Shown piece after piece: positions 10,498 through 18,831 of a stretch of DNA of 64,000 nucleotides. The DNA comes from an uncultured Clostridium sp. (lineage in GTDB: Bacteria; Bacillota; Clostridia; TANB77; CAG-508): assembly GCA_900553695.1 (NCBI GenBank), contig USEM01000004.1:4927-68926 (forward strand), in the 5' to 3' direction. The notes under the pieces were generated by a model that made no database searches, was not told where the DNA came from, and saw nothing but the letters and a program-made list of their open reading frames with translations. The translations under genes were made by a program, and so were the position numbers. Positions within the stretch are counted from its first letter, which is position 1. The number at the start of each line of letters is the position of its first letter.

Positions 10498-10620
10498 TTA
10501 AAAATCTTTATTATGAATTTTTTTGGCTACTACTATTCCAAATATAAAAACAACGATACCAAGAATAGTGGCAAGAATAAGAGAAATGTACTGAAGTATG
10601 CTAAGAATGGCTAATAACAT
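10498..10620 (-). CDS. 40-residue membrane peptide
   Basis: Short gene with an ATG at 10620, a strong AAGGAG ribosome site about nine bases upstream and its own promoter at 10723-10700. The product is almost entirely one or two hydrophobic helices (MLLAILSILQYISLILATIL, then GIVVFIFGIVVAKK), ending in HNKDF. The next gene on the strand begins 39 bases downstream, so the two are probably cotranscribed. Unknown function. Confidence 0.65.
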   Translation of the reverse strand: MLLAILSILQYISLILATILGIVVFIFGIVVAKKIHNKDF

Positions 10621-10699
10621 TAAAAGTACTCCTTTCTTAGTTAAGAATTACGAGTATGTTTCTAGGCTGGCTCTAGAAATTAATACATATAACAACAAA

Positions 10700-10728
10700 A
10701 TTATATCATCTTTTACCACTAAAATCAA
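10700..10728 (-). promoter_or_regulatory. Promoter of the 40-residue peptide gene
   Basis: Minus strand TTGATT (10728-10723), 17-bp spacer, TATAAT (10705-10700). Confidence 0.75.
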
Positions 10729-10790
10729 GAATATTTAAGCACTTTGAGGGAATTGAAATAAAAAATTCAAAAAAACTTGTATAAAAACTA

Positions 10791-10819
10791 TTGATTTTTT
10801 AAAAAATATAGTATATAAT
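10791..10819 (+). promoter_or_regulatory. Promoter of 5S rRNA and tRNA-Asn
   Basis: TTGATT (10791-10796), 17-bp spacer, TATAAT (10814-10819), ending nine bases before the 5S gene. Confidence 0.8.
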
Positions 10820-10827
10820 ATCAAACA

Positions 10828-10941
10828 TGGTGATGATAATGACGTGGATACACCTGTTCCCATACCGAACACAGAAGTTAAGCACGTTCATGCTGAAAAT
10901 ACTTGCGAGTTACCTTGCTGGAAAGATAGGTCGTTGCCAAA
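10828..10941 (+). rRNA. rrf: 5S ribosomal RNA
   Basis: Contains the conserved block CACCTGTTCCCATACCGAAC followed by ACAGAAGTTAAGC, and ends in CGTTGCCA, complementary to the 5' TGGTGA. About 114 nt. No 16S or 23S gene is adjacent, so this is an isolated 5S gene transcribed with tRNA-Asn. Ends are approximate. Confidence 0.9.
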
Positions 10942-10950
10942 CTTAAATAT

Positions 10951-11026
10951 TCCCCGTTAGCTCAGTTGGTAGAGCGCTCGGCTGTTAACCGATAGGTCGT
11001 TGGTTCAAGTCCAACACGGGGAGCCA
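10951..11026 (+). tRNA. tRNA-Asn (GTT), CCA encoded
   Basis: Full cloverleaf: acceptor TCCCCGT / ACGGGGA, D arm GCTC / GAGC, anticodon loop CTGTTAA with anticodon GTT at positions 34-36, T arm GTTGG TTCAAGT CCAAC, and CCA encoded. Pair 27-43 is a C-T mismatch. Confidence 0.95.
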
Positions 11027-11566
11027 CAAGAATGAAAGTAGTAATTAGAAAATTACTACTTTTTTTTCGACCTATCGGTGTTACAGCCGAGGAAGCGAGG
11101 ATGTTAACTGCTTTAAAGTTTTTGCGCTTCCAGTGGAAGCAAAAGCAAAAACATTAAAGACGCTAAAACTGGCATTTCAGAGCTTTGCGAAAGCAAAGAC
11201 TGAAATGGCTAGTTTTGAGATGGGCGTCGTTGGTTCAAGTCCAACACGGGGAGCCACAAGAATGAAAGTAGTAATTAGAAAATTACTACTTTTTTTTCGA
11301 CCTATCGGTGTTACAGCCGAGGAAGCGAGGATGTTAACTGCTTTAAAGTTTTTGCGCTTCCAGTGGAAGCAAAAGCAAAAACATTAAAGACGCTAAAACT
11401 GGCATTTCAGAGCTTTGCGAAAGCAAAGACTGAAATGGCTAGTTTTGAGATGGGCGTCGTTGGTTCAAGTCCAACTAAGGTCGAGCCACAAGAATGAAAG
11501 TAGTAATTAGAAAATTACTATTTTTTTTTCGACCTATCGGTGTTACAGCCGAGGAAGCGAGGATGT
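10997..11566 (+). repeat. 230-bp tandem repeat grown from the 3' half of tRNA-Asn (2 full copies plus a third partial one)
   Basis: The block starting in the tRNA T-stem (TCGTTGGTTCAAGTCCAACA) recurs at offsets of exactly 230 bp (about 10997, 11227 and 11457). Each unit holds the tRNA T arm and 3' acceptor strand, a terminator hairpin, a 24-base stretch antisense to the tRNA anticodon arm, and two long hairpins (one GTTTTTGC / GCAAAAAC, one closed by GACGC / GCGTC). The third copy diverges in the acceptor strand (CTAAGGTCGAGCC) and ends at about 11566. None of the copies has the tRNA 5' half. I see no convincing gene in it. Confidence 0.85.
11037..11068 (+). terminator. Terminator after tRNA-Asn
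   Basis: Hairpin AGTAGTAATT / AATTACTACT with a short loop and at least seven T. Copies recur in each 230-bp unit (about 11267 and 11500). Confidence 0.85.
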
Positions 11567-11590
11567 GTAGAAAAAATATATTGACACCTA

Positions 11591-11599
11591 TGATATAAT
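11591..11599 (+). promoter_or_regulatory. Possible extended -10 promoter of uvrA
   Basis: TGATATAAT is an extended -10 element 34 bp upstream of the uvrA start. A TTGACA at 11581 is too close to act as its -35. Weak evidence. Confidence 0.45.
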
Positions 11600-11632
11600 A
11601 ATATTTAGCTTAAAAAAGCTATGGAGGAAAAT

Positions 11633-14456
11633 ATGAACGATAATATTATAGTAAAGGGAGCGAAAGCGAACAATTTAAAAAATATAAATGTAACCATACC
11701 AAGAGATAAATTAGTTGTTATAACAGGACTTTCAGGCTCTGGAAAGTCTTCATTAGCATTTGATACACTTTATGCAGAAGGTCAAAGACGTTATGTAGAA
11801 AGCCTATCTTCATATGCACGTCAATTTCTTGGTTTAATGGAAAAACCTGATGTTGAATCAATAGAAGGACTTTCACCAGCAATAGCAATAGACCAAAAAA
11901 CAACATCAAAAAACCCACGTTCAACAGTTGGAACAGTAACTGAAATATACGATTATATACGTTTGTTATATGCAAGAATAGGAGAACCACATTGCCCAAA
12001 ATGTGGTAAAAAGATAGAAAAACAAACAATAGACCAAATAGTAGAAACTGTAATGAACTTAGAGGAAAACACCAAAATACAAATATTAGCACCTGTTGTA
12101 AGAGGGAAAAAAGGTGAATACAAAGCATTATTAGAAAGTTTTGCCAAAGAAGGGTTTGTAAGAGTAAGAGTAGATGGAACAGTTTACGAATTAACAGATG
12201 ATATAGACTTAGATAGAAAAAAGAAGCATAATATTGAACTTATAGTAGACAGATTAGTAATAAAGGAAGATATTAGAAGCAGATTGGCTGAATCAATAGA
12301 AATTTCTCTAAAATATGCAAACAACTTAGTTGTAATTTCCACACCAAAAGAAGAAATGTTATTTAGCCAAAATTACGCATGCCCTGATTGTAATATAAGT
12401 ATTGAAGAGCTATCACCTAGAATGTTCTCTTTTAACAACCCATTTGGAGCTTGCCCTGAGTGTACAGGAATAGGATATTTAATGAGAATTAATGAAGATT
12501 TAGTAATACCAGATAAAAACAAAACATTATATGATGGAGTAAAAGCTTTTGGTGCAAGTACAATGAAAAAAGGCGATACAATGGCTAAAATGTATTTTGA
12601 AAGCATTGCTAAACATTATGGTGTAGATATAAAAGTACCAATTAAAAAACTACCTAGAGACTTCTTAGATAAAATACTTTATGGAACAGGAACAGAAGAG
12701 ATTGATTTTAGATATACATCAGCAGCAGGAGAAAGAAAATTTAAAGCACCATTTGAAGGCGTAATACCAACATTAGAGAGAAGATACAGAGAAACAAAAT
12801 CTCAAGGTATGAGAGAATTTTACGAATATTACATGACAGAAAGCCCTTGCGAAGCATGCCATGGAGCACGTTTAAGAAAAGAAAGCTTAGCGGTAACAGT
12901 AGGTGGAAAAAATATTCAAGAATTAACAGACATGCCTATATCTAAAATTCAAGAGTTTATGAATAATTTAAAACTTGATAAAACTAAAACACTAATTGCA
13001 AACCAAATCTTAAAAGAACTAAACAAAAGACTACAATTCCTTGTAGATGTTGGCTTGGAGTATTTAACTTTATCAAGACCAGCAGGAACATTATCAGGTG
13101 GAGAGGCACAAAGAATTCGTTTGGCCACACAAATAGGTGCAGGTTTAACAGGTGTGCTATATATACTAGATGAACCAAGTATAGGTTTGCATCAAAGAGA
13201 TAATGATAAATTAATTGCAACACTAAAAAAATTAAGAGACCTAGGCAACACAGTTATAGTTGTTGAACATGATGAAGATACAATGTATGCAGCAGATTAT
13301 ATAATAGATATTGGACCAGAAGCTGGTGTTCATGGTGGAAATGTAATTGCCACTGGAACAGCAGAAGAAATAAAGCAAAACCCAAATTCTATTACAGGTG
13401 CATATTTAAGTGGAAGAAGACAAATTAAAGTTCCTAGCAAACGTAGAAAAACAAATGGAAAGTCTATTGAAATAAAAGGAGCTTGCCAAAACAATTTAAA
13501 AAATATTAATGTAAAAATACCACTTGGAGTTTTCACTTGTGTAACAGGTGTATCAGGTTCTGGAAAGAGTACATTAATTAATGAAATATTGTATAAAGCT
13601 TTATCAAAAGAACTATACAATTCATCAGAATTTCCAGGTAAACATGATAAAATTGTTGGAATTGAAAATATAGATAAAGTAATAAACATAGACCAATCTC
13701 CAATTGGAAGAACACCAAGGTCAAACCCTGCAACATATACAGGTGTATTTGATTTAATAAGAGACATTTTTGCAGGAACAAACGAGGCAAAATTAAGAGG
13801 ATACGAAAAAGGTAGATTTAGCTTTAACGTATCAGGTGGAAGATGCGAAACATGCCAAGGAGATGGAGTTCTTAAAATTGAAATGCATTTTTTACCAGAT
13901 TTATATGTACCTTGTGAAGTGTGCCATGGAAAAAGATATAACAGAGAAACACTTGAAGTAAAATATAAAGGAAAAAGTATTTCAGATGTATTGGATATGA
14001 CTGTAGAAGAAGCTCTCGAATTCTTTAGTAATATACCTAAAATAAAGCAAAAAATACAAACACTATATGATGTTGGACTTCGGTTACATTAAACTTGGAC
14101 AACCATCAACAACACTATCTGGTGGAGAAGCACAAAGGGTAAAACTTGCAACAGAGCTTTCAAAACGTGCTACAGGAAAAACATTATACATTTTAGATGA
14201 ACCAACAACAGGTCTTCATATGGCAGATGTACACAGACTTATAGACATTTTACAAAGATTGGTAGACACAGGAAATAGCATAGTTGTTATAGAACATAAC
14301 CTAGATTTAATAAAAACAGCTGACTATATAATAGACCTAGGACCAGAAAGTGGAGAAAAGGGTGGAGAAGTAATAGCAGTTGGAACACCTGAGCATATTG
14401 CAAAAAATGAAAGATCATATACAGGTAAGTTTTTAAAAAAGTACCTAGAAAAATAA
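11633..14456 (+). CDS. uvrA: Excinuclease ABC subunit A, +1 frameshift at CGG
   Basis: DNA-damage recognition ATPase of nucleotide excision repair. The start is ATG 11633, behind GGAGG. The first 816 residues include Walker [11 protein letters not shown], zinc cysteines ([15 protein letters not shown] ... CEVCHGK), the first ABC signature [11 protein letters not shown], and the second Walker [11 protein letters not shown]. At 14081 the frame meets CGG and would end two codons later. Dropping C14081 gives [19 protein letters not shown], the second ABC signature and Walker B ([12 protein letters not shown]), then a normal C-terminus. The spliced protein is 940 residues, the normal UvrA length. 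The unshifted product lacks the second catalytic signature and would be dead. Everything after the break is intact, so I call a functional recoded gene, not a pseudogene. Confidence 0.9.
14081..14083 (+). other. +1 frameshift site CTT-CGG-T in uvrA
   Basis: Zero-frame CGG after CTT. The UvrA family has GLGY here: Leu is CTT and the next Gly is GGT (14082-14084). The same heptamer CTTCGGT occurs at the miaB site. Confidence 0.88.
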
Positions 14457-14516
14457 TAAAACACTTGCAAATTTGAAAAAGATATAATACAATAATTAAA
14501 ACAAAGGAGGAAGATT

Positions 14517-15248
14517 ATGGTATACATTAATGACATACACATTTTATTTTATGTTCTATTTGCTTTCATAGGAGGCTTTATTGGACAAGTTATCGATTAC
14601 TTAAATATTGCATTCCTAAATGAAAGAAAAGTAATATCAAAAGAATCTTTTAAAAAGTATAAAGAAACATTTAAAGTAAACTATAAACTAATAGTAGTAA
14701 ATAGCTGTTTATATGTGGCACTATTATATAAGTTTGGAATGAACTTAGATTTTCTAAGGTTTGCAATACTTACACCAATGCTTATTTCAGCATTCATTGT
14801 TGATTATAAAATACAAATAATACCAAACAGATTAAACTTTACAATGTTTGAAGTTGGTATAATATTTGCATTTATCTTTGGCATTCAAAACTTAAACCTT
14901 GCAAAAGATATGTTTCTTGGAATGATTGCAGGTGGAGGAATATTCTTATTAATTACATTAATAGGAGGACTAATCGCTGGCAAAGAAGCTATGGGACTTG
15001 GAGATGTAAAACTAATGGGAGCACTTGGTTTGTTCTTTGGTTGGTATAAAATCTTAATTATATCTGTATTAGCATTCCTAATTGGTGCAATTATAAGTAT
15101 AATAGTTTTAATTGTGAGAAAAAATAGAGAAGATGGTTATATACCATTTGGTCCATTTATAGTGGTTGCAACATTTATAACAATATTTGTTCCAACAAAC
15201 TTGCTATTTATAAGTTTAATGAAGGTATTTTCACTAGGATTATTTTAA
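14517..15248 (+). CDS. A24-family prepilin-type peptidase
   Basis: Membrane aspartyl protease that matures type IV prepilins or similar proteins. The 243 residues have about seven hydrophobic helices. The two catalytic aspartates are Asp96 (FIVDYKIQIIPN) and Asp163 in the GxGD motif (MGLGDVKLM). The N-terminal cysteine-rich methylase domain of classical PilD is absent, although there is a hydrophobic N-terminal segment, so this is a short form. The ribosome site is AAAGGAGG. It lies between uvrA and the M24 peptidase. No pilin gene is nearby, though FGE-like surface proteins such as that at 1-252 are often fused to pseudopilin N-termini. Confidence 0.85.
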   Translation: MVYINDIHILFYVLFAFIGGFIGQVIDYLNIAFLNERKVISKESFKKYKETFKVNYKLIVVNSCLYVALLYKFGMNLDFLRFAILTPMLISAFIVDYKIQIIPNRLNFTMFEVGIIFAFIFGIQNLNLAKDMFLGMIAGGGIFLLITLIGGLIAGKEAMGLGDVKLMGALGLFFGWYKILIISVLAFLIGAIISIIVLIVRKNREDGYIPFGPFIVVATFITIFVPTNLLFISLMKVFSLGLF

Positions 15249-15271
15249 ATGTAAAAGGAAGGTGTTTTTCT

Positions 15272-16333
15272 ATGAATGAAAAAATAAGACTTTTACGAGA
15301 GAGGTTAAGAAGTTTAAAAATGGAGGGTATGATTGTTACAAACCCTGTAAGTATTAAATACTTAACCAATATAGAAGATGAGGGAACTTTGCTTATTACT
15401 AGAAAAGAAAACATTTTCTTAACATATACAATGTTTTTAGAAAATGTAAAAAATACCTTAACAATTAATGATGAAATAATTGTTGCAGATTTTAGAGATA
15501 TAAGTAAAGATGAATACGAAAACTTTTTCTTATTCTGTGAAAATATTGGCTTTGAAGAAAATTACGTAACATATAAACAATACTATTATTTAAAGCAGAA
15601 ATATAGAGTAAATAACTTAGCAGAAACTGAAAACATAGTAGAAAAGCTAAGAGCAGTAAAAGATAAAGATGAAATTGAAAATATTAAAAAAGCATGTGAA
15701 TTAACAGATAAATGCTTTAGCCATCTTTTAGAATTTATAAAGATGGGAATGACAGAAAAAGAAATAGCATTTGAAATAGAAATGTTTTTTAGAAAAAACG
15801 GAGCAGATGGACTTGCGTTTGATCCAATTGTTGCAATAGGAGAAAACAGTGCAAAGCCACATTGGAAGCCAGGAGATAAAAAAGTTGAAATGGCAGATCC
15901 AATTTTAATAGACATGGGTTGCAAATATAATGGATATTGCTCTGATATGACAAGAACAATCTTTGCAGGTTGTATCTTAGAAAAAATCAAACCAGTATAT
16001 GATTTGGTTTTGAAAAACTTAGAAAATACAACGAATGAAATAAAAGAATATGCAAGCATAAAAACAATAACACAAATGGTGGAAAGTGATTTCAAACTTC
16101 AAAACTATGACTTAATACATTCACTAGGACACAGTATAGGACTTGAAACACACGAAATTCCATACATTAATTCAAAAAATGACACGTTCCTAAAAGAAAA
16201 CATGGTAGTTGCAGACGAACCAGGAATATATTTACCAGGCAAATTCGGCATAAGAATAGAAGATACAATTTTAGTAGAAAAAGAAGGTTGCACAGTACTT
16301 ACAAAATCACCAAAAAATTATGTAATAATATAG
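15272..16333 (+). CDS. M24-family aminopeptidase (Xaa-Pro type)
   Basis: Cytosolic metallo-peptidase that removes N-terminal residues before proline. The 353 residues have a creatinase-like N-domain (1-125) and a pita-bread catalytic domain. Metal ligands are visible in LIDMGCKYNGYCSDMTRT (two Asp), HSLGHSIGLETHE (His), DEPGIYLPG (Glu) and RIEDT (Glu). It stands directly upstream of efp, the same order as yqhT-efp in Bacillus. It might act on nascent Xaa-Pro peptides, which would fit the efp neighbour, but that link is inference. Confidence 0.92.
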   Translation: MNEKIRLLRERLRSLKMEGMIVTNPVSIKYLTNIEDEGTLLITRKENIFLTYTMFLENVKNTLTINDEIIVADFRDISKDEYENFFLFCENIGFEENYVTYKQYYYLKQKYRVNNLAETENIVEKLRAVKDKDEIENIKKACELTDKCFSHLLEFIKMGMTEKEIAFEIEMFFRKNGADGLAFDPIVAIGENSAKPHWKPGDKKVEMADPILIDMGCKYNGYCSDMTRTIFAGCILEKIKPVYDLVLKNLENTTNEIKEYASIKTITQMVESDFKLQNYDLIHSLGHSIGLETHEIPYINSKNDTFLKENMVVADEPGIYLPGKFGIRIEDTILVEKEGCTVLTKSPKNYVII

Positions 16334-16349
16334 AATTTACGTGAATTGC

Positions 16350-16378
16350 TTGATTTTTATGGAAAAGTATAGTAAAAT
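16350..16378 (+). promoter_or_regulatory. Promoter of efp
   Basis: TTGATT (16350-16355), 17-bp spacer, TAAAAT (16373-16378). Confidence 0.75.
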
Positions 16379-16420
16379 AAATAAGTTAGTATAAATTTAA
16401 AAAGAAAGAGGTATGATATT

Positions 16421-16990
16421 ATGGCAGAAGTATATATGGCAGGAGATGTCAGAAATGGAACAACATTTGAACTAGATGGTTCAGTTTACAAAGTAGTAGA
16501 ATTTCAACACGTTAAACCAGGAAAAGGAGCAGCTTTTGTTAGAACAAAATTAAAGAACGTAATTAATGGTTCAGTTTTAGAAAAAACATTCAACCCATCA
16601 GAAAAGTTACAAGGTGCAGATATTGAAAAAAGAGAAATGCAATATCTATATGCAGATGGAGATTTATATTATTTTATGGATAATGAAACATACGACCAAA
16701 TTCCACTTAATAAATCAGAATTAGGAGATATGTTAAAATTCTTAAAGGAAAACATGATGGTAAAAACATTAGCATTTAAAGGAAAAATATTTGCAATTGA
16801 ACCACCTATGTTTGTAGAACTAGAAGTTACATACACAGAACCAGGTTTTAGTGGTAACACAGCAGGTGCTGGAGCAACAAAACCAGCTGAACTAGAAACA
16901 GGAGCAACAATAAATGTTCCACTATTTGTAAATACTGGAGACAAAATTAGAATTGATACAAGAACAGGCGAATACATGGAAAGAATTTAG
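16421..16990 (+). CDS. efp: Elongation factor P
   Basis: Translation factor that relieves stalling at polyproline. The 189 residues form the usual three domains. The loop reaching the peptidyl-transferase centre is VKPGKGAAF, with the tip lysine near 35. The C-terminus [16 protein letters not shown] is canonical. It has its own promoter and is followed 18 bp later by a zinc-ribbon protein gene. Confidence 0.97.
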   Translation: MAEVYMAGDVRNGTTFELDGSVYKVVEFQHVKPGKGAAFVRTKLKNVINGSVLEKTFNPSEKLQGADIEKREMQYLYADGDLYYFMDNETYDQIPLNKSELGDMLKFLKENMMVKTLAFKGKIFAIEPPMFVELEVTYTEPGFSGNTAGAGATKPAELETGATINVPLFVNTGDKIRIDTRTGEYMERI

Positions 16991-17008
16991 AAAATTGGAG
17001 GAATATGA

Positions 17009-17491
17009 ATGTCAAACTTTAATTCAGAATTCAAAAAAATTCTTAAAAATTTAGAAGATAACATTGAACATGAAGAAGCTCTTGAAAAAGCTAAGGTAGA
17101 GATATTTAATTTATATAATATATTCCTTGACGAAATAACAGAGCTTGAGCAAACAATGAATAAAAAGCTTCTTGCAATTGCTGAAAGTCAACTACATGTT
17201 GAAGAAGAAATAAAAGCAATGAATAAAAGCATAAAGAATATTGAAAAAGATATTTATATGGACGACGAAGAAGATGATGAAGACTGCGACGTAGAAATCA
17301 AATGCCCATATTGCAATGAAACATTCACAGCACAAATGAATGATTTAACAGCTGCAGAAATTGTGTGCCCAGAATGTAATAATACAATAGAACTAGATTG
17401 GGGAGAAGATGAAGACGGTTGTGGAGAAGGCGGTTGCGACTGCTGTTCACATGGTTGCCATCATGACGATGACGAAGATGATGATATGTAA
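17009..17491 (+). CDS. Coiled-coil zinc-ribbon protein with acidic tail
   Basis: The 160 residues consist of an N-terminal helical or coiled-coil region (1-80), an acidic linker, a zinc ribbon made of CPYC (near 108) and CPEC (near 130), and a tail very rich in Asp, Glu, Cys and His (GCGEGGCDCCSHGCHH). It may belong to the CD1247-type family that sits beside efp in clostridia; I recall this from context and cannot check it. It probably shares the efp transcript. The function is unknown; metal binding is likely. Confidence 0.8.
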   Translation: MSNFNSEFKKILKNLEDNIEHEEALEKAKVEIFNLYNIFLDEITELEQTMNKKLLAIAESQLHVEEEIKAMNKSIKNIEKDIYMDDEEDDEDCDVEIKCPYCNETFTAQMNDLTAAEIVCPECNNTIELDWGEDEDGCGEGGCDCCSHGCHHDDDEDDDM

Positions 17492-17493
17492 TG

Positions 17494-17522
17494 AAAAGAT
17501 GCTAATGGCATCTTTTTTTACT
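17494..17522. terminator. Terminator between the zinc-ribbon gene and the M23 gene
   Basis: AAAGATGC TAAT GGCATCTTT followed by a T-run on the plus strand. The genes on either side are convergent. Confidence 0.85.
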
Positions 17523-17525
17523 ATC

Positions 17526-18126
17526 TTAATAAGGTAAATAATCAAGTGGGTTTACTGACTTGCCATTAACATATAAAGAAAAATGAAGATGTGGCCCTGT
17601 GGTTGCTCCGTTTGTGGGGTTGCCATTTGAATCTTTAAAGTTATTTCCGAGGAACACCATAAACATTTTTAGGACCAACTGTGGCAATAACTTCACCCTT
17701 TATTACTTGATTACCAACGTAAACAAGAAAGTATGGAGAAACATGAGAATAATTACAAAGATATGTACCATCACTAACTTTTACAGTAAAACCATTTGCT
17801 CCATCAAAAGCAGTAGATATTACTTCACCAGAAAAAACAGCATGTATTTCAGCACCTGTTGGAGCACCAATATCAATGCCACCATGGTATGAACTTGCAC
17901 CACCAGTTGGAGCTTTTCTATACCCATAATATGATGTTATAGTTTTATATTTTGGTGTTGGCCATATAAAGCCTTCGCTATTCTCAAAACTTAAATCTGT
18001 ACTAATTGTATTTAATTCATTAAGATCTGATGAACCAATTGAATTCAAGGAAAAAACTATTCCCATAAAACATAAAAAAATAAACAATAAACCTATGAAA
18101 AAATATTTTTGATAATTGAAAAACAT
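17526..18126 (-). CDS. M23-family peptidoglycan endopeptidase, +1 frameshift at CGG
   Basis: Secreted, membrane-anchored LytM-type peptidase. The start is ATG 18126 behind GGAGG. One N-terminal hydrophobic anchor lies at about 8-28. The domain shows YGYRKAPTGGASSYHGGIDI with the first zinc ligands His and Asp, followed by HAVFSGEVISTAF. At 17649 the frame meets CGG and would stop two codons later. Dropping that C gives GNNFKDSNGNPTNGATTG, then PHLHFSLYVNGK with the second zinc motif HxH, ending VNPLDYLPY at 17526. The whole protein is 199 residues. Without the shift the active site is incomplete. The toxin gene lies just upstream on the same strand, 19 bases away. Confidence 0.88.
17647..17649 (-). 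other. +1 frameshift site CCT-CGG-A in the M23 peptidase
   Basis: On the minus strand CCT is followed by CGG, AAA and TAA. Skipping C17649 gives GGA (Gly160) and an open frame containing the catalytic HLH motif. The zero-frame stop is only two codons after the site. Confidence 0.87.
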
Positions 18127-18145
18127 TAAATAAACCTCCAAAGAA

Positions 18146-18452
18146 TTAAAATAACTGAATATAATTTTGCTTACCGATGAAAAATATGTAAGATAATAAC
18201 TTGTTTAGAAAAATGATTAACTTGATACACAATAAGATAGTTCTTTACACGAAGTTTTCTAAGAACAATACCATTATTTTTAAATAAAATTGGGTTTCTT
18301 TCAGGAAAATACGAAAGAGAATTGATTTTTGATGTAATTAATTCAAATAAATTTTTAGCTACTAATGGTTCATGTAGCTGAAAAGAAATATATTGATAAA
18401 TAGCAGAAAGCTCATCAAAAAAGCTTGCAGACCAAATAATTTTATAAATCAA
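18146..18452 (-). CDS. ParE/RelE-family toxin, +1 frameshift at CGG near the C-terminus
   Basis: Type II toxin by family. The sequence fits the ParE/RelE pattern: IWSASFFDELSAIYQYI, SFQLHEPLVAKNL, INSLSYFPERNP, LRVKNYLIVYQV, IILHIFH. The start is a TTG at 18452 overlapping the antitoxin stop. At 18176 the zero frame reads CGG then TAA, giving a 93-residue form ending HIFHR. Dropping the C gives HIFHGKQNYIQLF, which matches the HGRRxxxxL-type C-terminus usual in the family, and a 101-residue product. The last residues matter for activity in several family members, so the shift may set how much active toxin is made; that is inference. Confidence 0.82.
18174..18176 (-). other. +1 frameshift site CAT-CGG-T in the toxin gene
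   Basis: CGG is followed immediately by TAA in the zero frame. Skipping C18176 gives GGT (Gly93), the glycine of the family His-Gly motif, and nine more codons before a stop at 18148-18146. Confidence 0.78.
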
Positions 18453-18675
18453 AATTAGTTTTAAACCTTTCTAATGCTTCTTCCATTGGTATAACATTTC
18501 CTTCTTCAACTTCTTTTTGTGCAATAGAAAGTTTCTTGAAAACATATTCTTTAAATTCTTTTTCATTTTTATAGAATTGAGAATAGTAATTATCAAGAGC
18601 TTTGTCAACTTTTCTTTGTGCTTTTAAATCAATATTATCATTTTCTAAATCTAGACATGGGTTGTTTATAACCAT
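18442..18675 (-). CDS. Putative antitoxin of the ParE/RelE-type pair
   Basis: 77-residue, strongly charged protein immediately upstream of the toxin and overlapping it by 11 bases, the usual antitoxin-toxin order. The C-terminal segment (EEGNVIPMEEALERFKTNFDL, read in two parts EEGNVIPMEEA and LERFKTNFDL) resembles the toxin-binding tails of Phd/RelB-type antitoxins. I see no clear DNA-binding fold. The ribosome site is AAGGAGG. Its identity rests mostly on position. Confidence 0.7.
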   Translation of the reverse strand: MVINNPCLDLENDNIDLKAQRKVDKALDNYYSQFYKNEKEFKEYVFKKLSIAQKEVEEGNVIPMEEALERFKTNFDL

Positions 18676-18831
18676 AATAAAACCTCCTTATGACTAGTAT
18701 GTTGGCATTATACAATATTTATGACAAAAAAGCAATATTTTCCAAAAAATATTTTTGAAAATTTTTCTTAAATTATTGAAAAAAAATTAAGTATGTGGTA
18801 TATACTAAGGAGAGAAAAGAGGGAGGAAAGT

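Noticed and set aside
11133..11387. Open frame of 84 codons within the tRNA-derived repeat
   Set aside because: It lies across repeated hairpins and tRNA pieces, has no ribosome site and reads as low-quality protein.
10997..11566. CRISPR array
   Set aside because: The unit is 230 bp, contains tRNA pieces and terminators, and there are no variable spacers. No CRISPR array was seen in the window.
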